Shown piece after piece: positions 61,688-64,000 of a stretch of DNA of 64,000 nt. Positions within the stretch are counted from its first letter, which is position 1, and each line of letters opens with the position of its first letter. Source of the stretch: Congeria kusceri (Eukaryota > Mollusca > Bivalvia > Myida > Dreissenidae); assembly GCA_027627225.1 (NCBI GenBank), contig CM051032.1, forward strand, positions 69,041,320 to 69,105,319, written 5' to 3'. Both the position numbers and the translations under genes were made by a program. A model generated the notes under the pieces. It saw only the letters and a program-made list of their open reading frames with translations. It had not been told where the DNA came from and did no database searches.

Positions 61688-62650
61688 AGGCTGGCCATTG
61701 GATGAAATGTTGGTCCATGTTTGTTCATTTAAACGGAAAGCTGAGGCCAAAAGGCTGGCCATTGGATGAAATGTTGGTCCATGTTTGTTCATTTAAACGG
61801 AAAGCTGAGGCCAAAAGGCTGGCCATTGGATGAAATGTTGGTCCATGTTTGTTCATTTAAACGGAAAGCTGAGGCCAAAAGGCTGGCCATTGGATGAAAT
61901 GTTGGTCCATGTTTGTTCATTTAAACGGAAAGCTGAGGCCAAAAGGCTGGCCATTGGATGAAATGTTGGTCCATGTTTGTTCATTTAAACGGAAAGCTGA
62001 GGCCAAAAGGCTGGTCATTGGATGAAATGTTGGTCCGTGTTTGTTCATTTAAACGGAAAGCTGAGGCCAAAAGGCTGGCCATTGGATGAAATGTTGGTCC
62101 GTGTTTGTTCATGTAAACGGAAAGCTGAGGCCAAAAGGCTGGCCATTGGATGAAATGTTGGTCCGTGTTTGTGCATTTAAACGGAAAGCTGAGGCCAAAA
62201 GGCTGGCCATTGGATGAAATGTTGGTCCATGTTTGTTCATTTAAACGGAAAGCTGAGGCCAAAAGGCTGGCCATTGGATGAAATGTTGGTCCATGTTTGT
62301 TCATTTAAACGGAAAGCTGAGGCCAAAAGGCTGGCCATTGGATGAAATGTTGGTCCGTGTTTGTTCATTTAAATGGAAAGCTGAGGCCAAAAGGCTGGCC
62401 ATTGGATGAAATGTTGGTCCGTGTTTGTTCATTTAAACGGAAAGCTGAGGCCAAAAGGCTGGCCATTGGATGAAATGTTGGTCCGTGTTTGTTCATTTAA
62501 ACGGAAAGCTGAGGCCAAAAGGCTGGCCATTGGATGAAATGTTGGTCAGTGTTTGTTCATTTAAACGGAAAGCTGAGGCCAAAAGGCTGGCCATTGGATG
62601 AAATGTTGGTCCGTGTTTGTTCATTTAAACGGAAAGCTGAGCCAAAAGAT
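61688..62650. repeat. 64-bp tandem array, 15 copies
   Basis: Fifteen units of exactly 64 bp (AGGCTGGCCATTGGATGAAA, TGTTGGTCCATGTTTGTTCA, TTTAAACGGAAAGCTGAGGC, CAAA) run without indels until the last. They differ at few sites: units 1-5 and 9-10 read TCCATG, units 6-8, 11-13 and 15 read TCCGTG, and unit 14 reads TCAGTG. No unit frame has stops on the minus strand over long spans, so an antisense frame of 107 codons appears (61981-62304); it lacks any gene context. A MITE begins 43 bp after the array. Confidence 0.95.
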
Positions 62651-62692
62651 ATAGTGCTTGTCCCTGCAACAATTTTGAGAACCGAAGATAAA

Positions 62693-62963
62693 TGAGGCTT
62701 GTGGTGGGAAAATCGGACTTATTATGCACGTGCGTAAAGTGTCGTCCCGGATCAGCCTGTGCAGTCTGCACAGGCTGATCCAGGACGACACTTTCCGTTT
62801 TTATGGTATTTTCTGTTTTAAGGCAGTCACTTCTAAACATAGTCCACTGTAGGTGGAAAGCGGAAAGTGCCATCCTGGATTAGCCTGGGCGGACTACACA
62901 GGCTGATCCGAGCTGACACATTATGCACATGCATTAAGCCCAGTTTTCCCATGACACATCTAA
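62693..62963 (+). mobile_element. Double-hairpin MITE, full copy
   Basis: The copy is in + orientation (TATGGTATTTTCTGTTTTAA spacer). The left end is TGAGGCTTGTGGTGGGAAAA; the right end is worn (CCCATGACACATCTAA). AA lies on both sides. The first hairpin is nearly perfect and the second has mismatches plus a small duplication of GGAAAG before it. Confidence 0.9.
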
Positions 62964-64000
62964 AATGTATTTATGATATTTTTTGACATTCCATAACCAT
63001 AAAAATGAACTATGCTACAGAAATACATGCCACAAGCTTGAACAGTCATTAATTTTATATATTTCAGGTCATTCGAGGGACTGGTCATCTTTATGTTCGT
63101 TGTTTATTTCTTACTTGTGCCCTAAAACAAACAGAAGGCTTGGTTCTGACTACTAAATTGTAGTAAATTCCTCGTTTACTGTCCTGGTCCGCCTAGATCA
63201 AACACTGGCCAATCTTATCTGTACTTTAATATTTGATAACTTTGTCATCCAGTTTGCAATTACTATTAATTACTGCTTATTCGGTGTATATACCAAGGCT
63301 AATATCACAGATACAATGTGTTATTTCATTGAGCGATTTTGAATGCATTCCAAATTGGATTTGGATTACCAGTTTAGTGTTTTCATTTAACTAGGTCGGG
63401 TAAATACTGTGTGTATTTCAAATAAAAACAATTTCAAAAAACAAACAAGGTGTATCAGTAATGTAATACAGGTTATGTGTGCAAGCAGGTTAAGTACATA
63501 GTGCTTTACAAATGGAATTTAAGTAACATACTACTGTGTAGTGAGAACTTCAAATTAAAGAAATATAAGTAGAGTTAGACCTACCCATGGTCATCAGCAT
63601 TGTGGGACGAATAACTTTGGGGTCGAAGGCCAGCTGTGGAGCTGAATAAGGCAGCTTTTAAACTGGCCAGGTTTCCCACACAATCCATTAACTGGTTGAT
63701 GTTTAAATTCAAGGGAAACTAAATTTTGATAAAAGAAATGAAATTAAGTCGTGCGTGTAATTAGATGCTGTTTTACATTTTGTTCCCATGATATCTGGTT
63801 GTAATTGTTACACGTTCATTTTCAAAGTTTGATGCAAATATCTAAGACCTTGTATGGTAAGGCTTGTATGCATACAAAGATATTTTCTTACATATCATTT
63901 ACAGACTATTAAATTTTATTATATTTAATATACTGACTCTGAATATCTTTCACATGTGGTCCCATGACTGCTCATATATTAACATTCTTATTAGGCTTAA

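Larger units (their letters stand above)
33383..63997 (+). other. Intron 5, more than 30 kb, no CH2 exon seen
   Basis: This stretch starts at the consensus donor GTAAGT and reaches the window end without a recognised CH2 exon. It carries three candidate alternative first exons and many repeats, listed separately. Blocks with nothing recognisable are roughly 33383-34135, 36974-40010, 41140-43400, 43640-44150, 45980-47620, 48860-51080, 51330-54110, 56560-57830, 58095-58590, 58910-59595, 59850-61680 and 62964-63997. Minor features: a possible antisense SINE fragment at 50020-50060, low-complexity C-runs at 46480-46500, 46930-46980 and 52734-52748, and an (ACA)n stretch near 59090-59150. Confidence 0.7.

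Noticed and set aside
61543..62304. Open frames of 96 (+) and 107 (-) codons
   Set aside because: Both are produced by the 64-bp tandem array, with no start context or splice signals.
33383..63997. CH2 exons of the spectraplakin
   Set aside because: I looked for ISDI, W-R-D-G, H-R-x-(K/R)-P and D-P-E-D-V-D signatures in frame after AG and found none. They probably lie beyond the window, but a short exon could have been missed by eye.

Overview
The window is AT-rich eukaryotic DNA, almost certainly from a bivalve mollusc and probably from a dreissenid mussel. Three things point there: spliced metazoan exons, introns full of short non-autonomous repeats, and one very abundant element built from hairpins around the core GGATTAGCCTGTGC / GCACAGGCTAATCC, which I associate with Dreissena genomes (recollection, not a database result). 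There are no operons, CRISPR arrays, rRNA genes or phage features.

The recognisable gene is on the + strand: the 5' end of a spectraplakin, the single-gene invertebrate relative of MACF1, dystonin and plectin (short stop in fly, vab-10 in worm). Five coding exons join in phase: 1741-1831 (start methionine in a strong Kozak context), 7942-8003, 26853-26942, 32893-32970 and 33290-33382. Together they encode a 31-residue leader and one complete calponin-homology domain (CH1), the first half of the actin-binding domain. I found no CH2 exon, so the gene should continue past the right edge.

The last intron runs for more than 30 kb to the window end. It contains three possible alternative N-terminal exons, all ending in phase 0 like the last CH1 exon: a 36-codon exon with an N-myristoylation-type start (35691-35798), a 44-codon exon (43451-43582), and a 2.2 kb protein-like block (54124-56347). 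The block shifts frame, encodes a mostly polar, basic and Ser-rich protein, and has a hydrophobic start. If they are real, these would give CH2-only or CH-less isoforms, as known for fly shot and mouse dystonin. That reading is inference. The large block could also be a separate gene or a decaying one.

The rest is repeats. Fifteen copies of the double-hairpin MITE (about one per 4.3 kb) show a matching 2-bp target duplication. Also present are foldback elements near 5.0, 19.3, 25.2 and 29.4 kb, a TTAA-flanked element at 35.0 kb, two copies of a CAGTG-ended element with 5-bp duplications, two copies of one SINE, a damaged tRNA-like gene, module-repeat elements at 6.4, 30.4, 45.4 and 48.2 kb, and tandem arrays with units of 21 to 115 bp. 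Stretches not listed as features show no gene that I can support.
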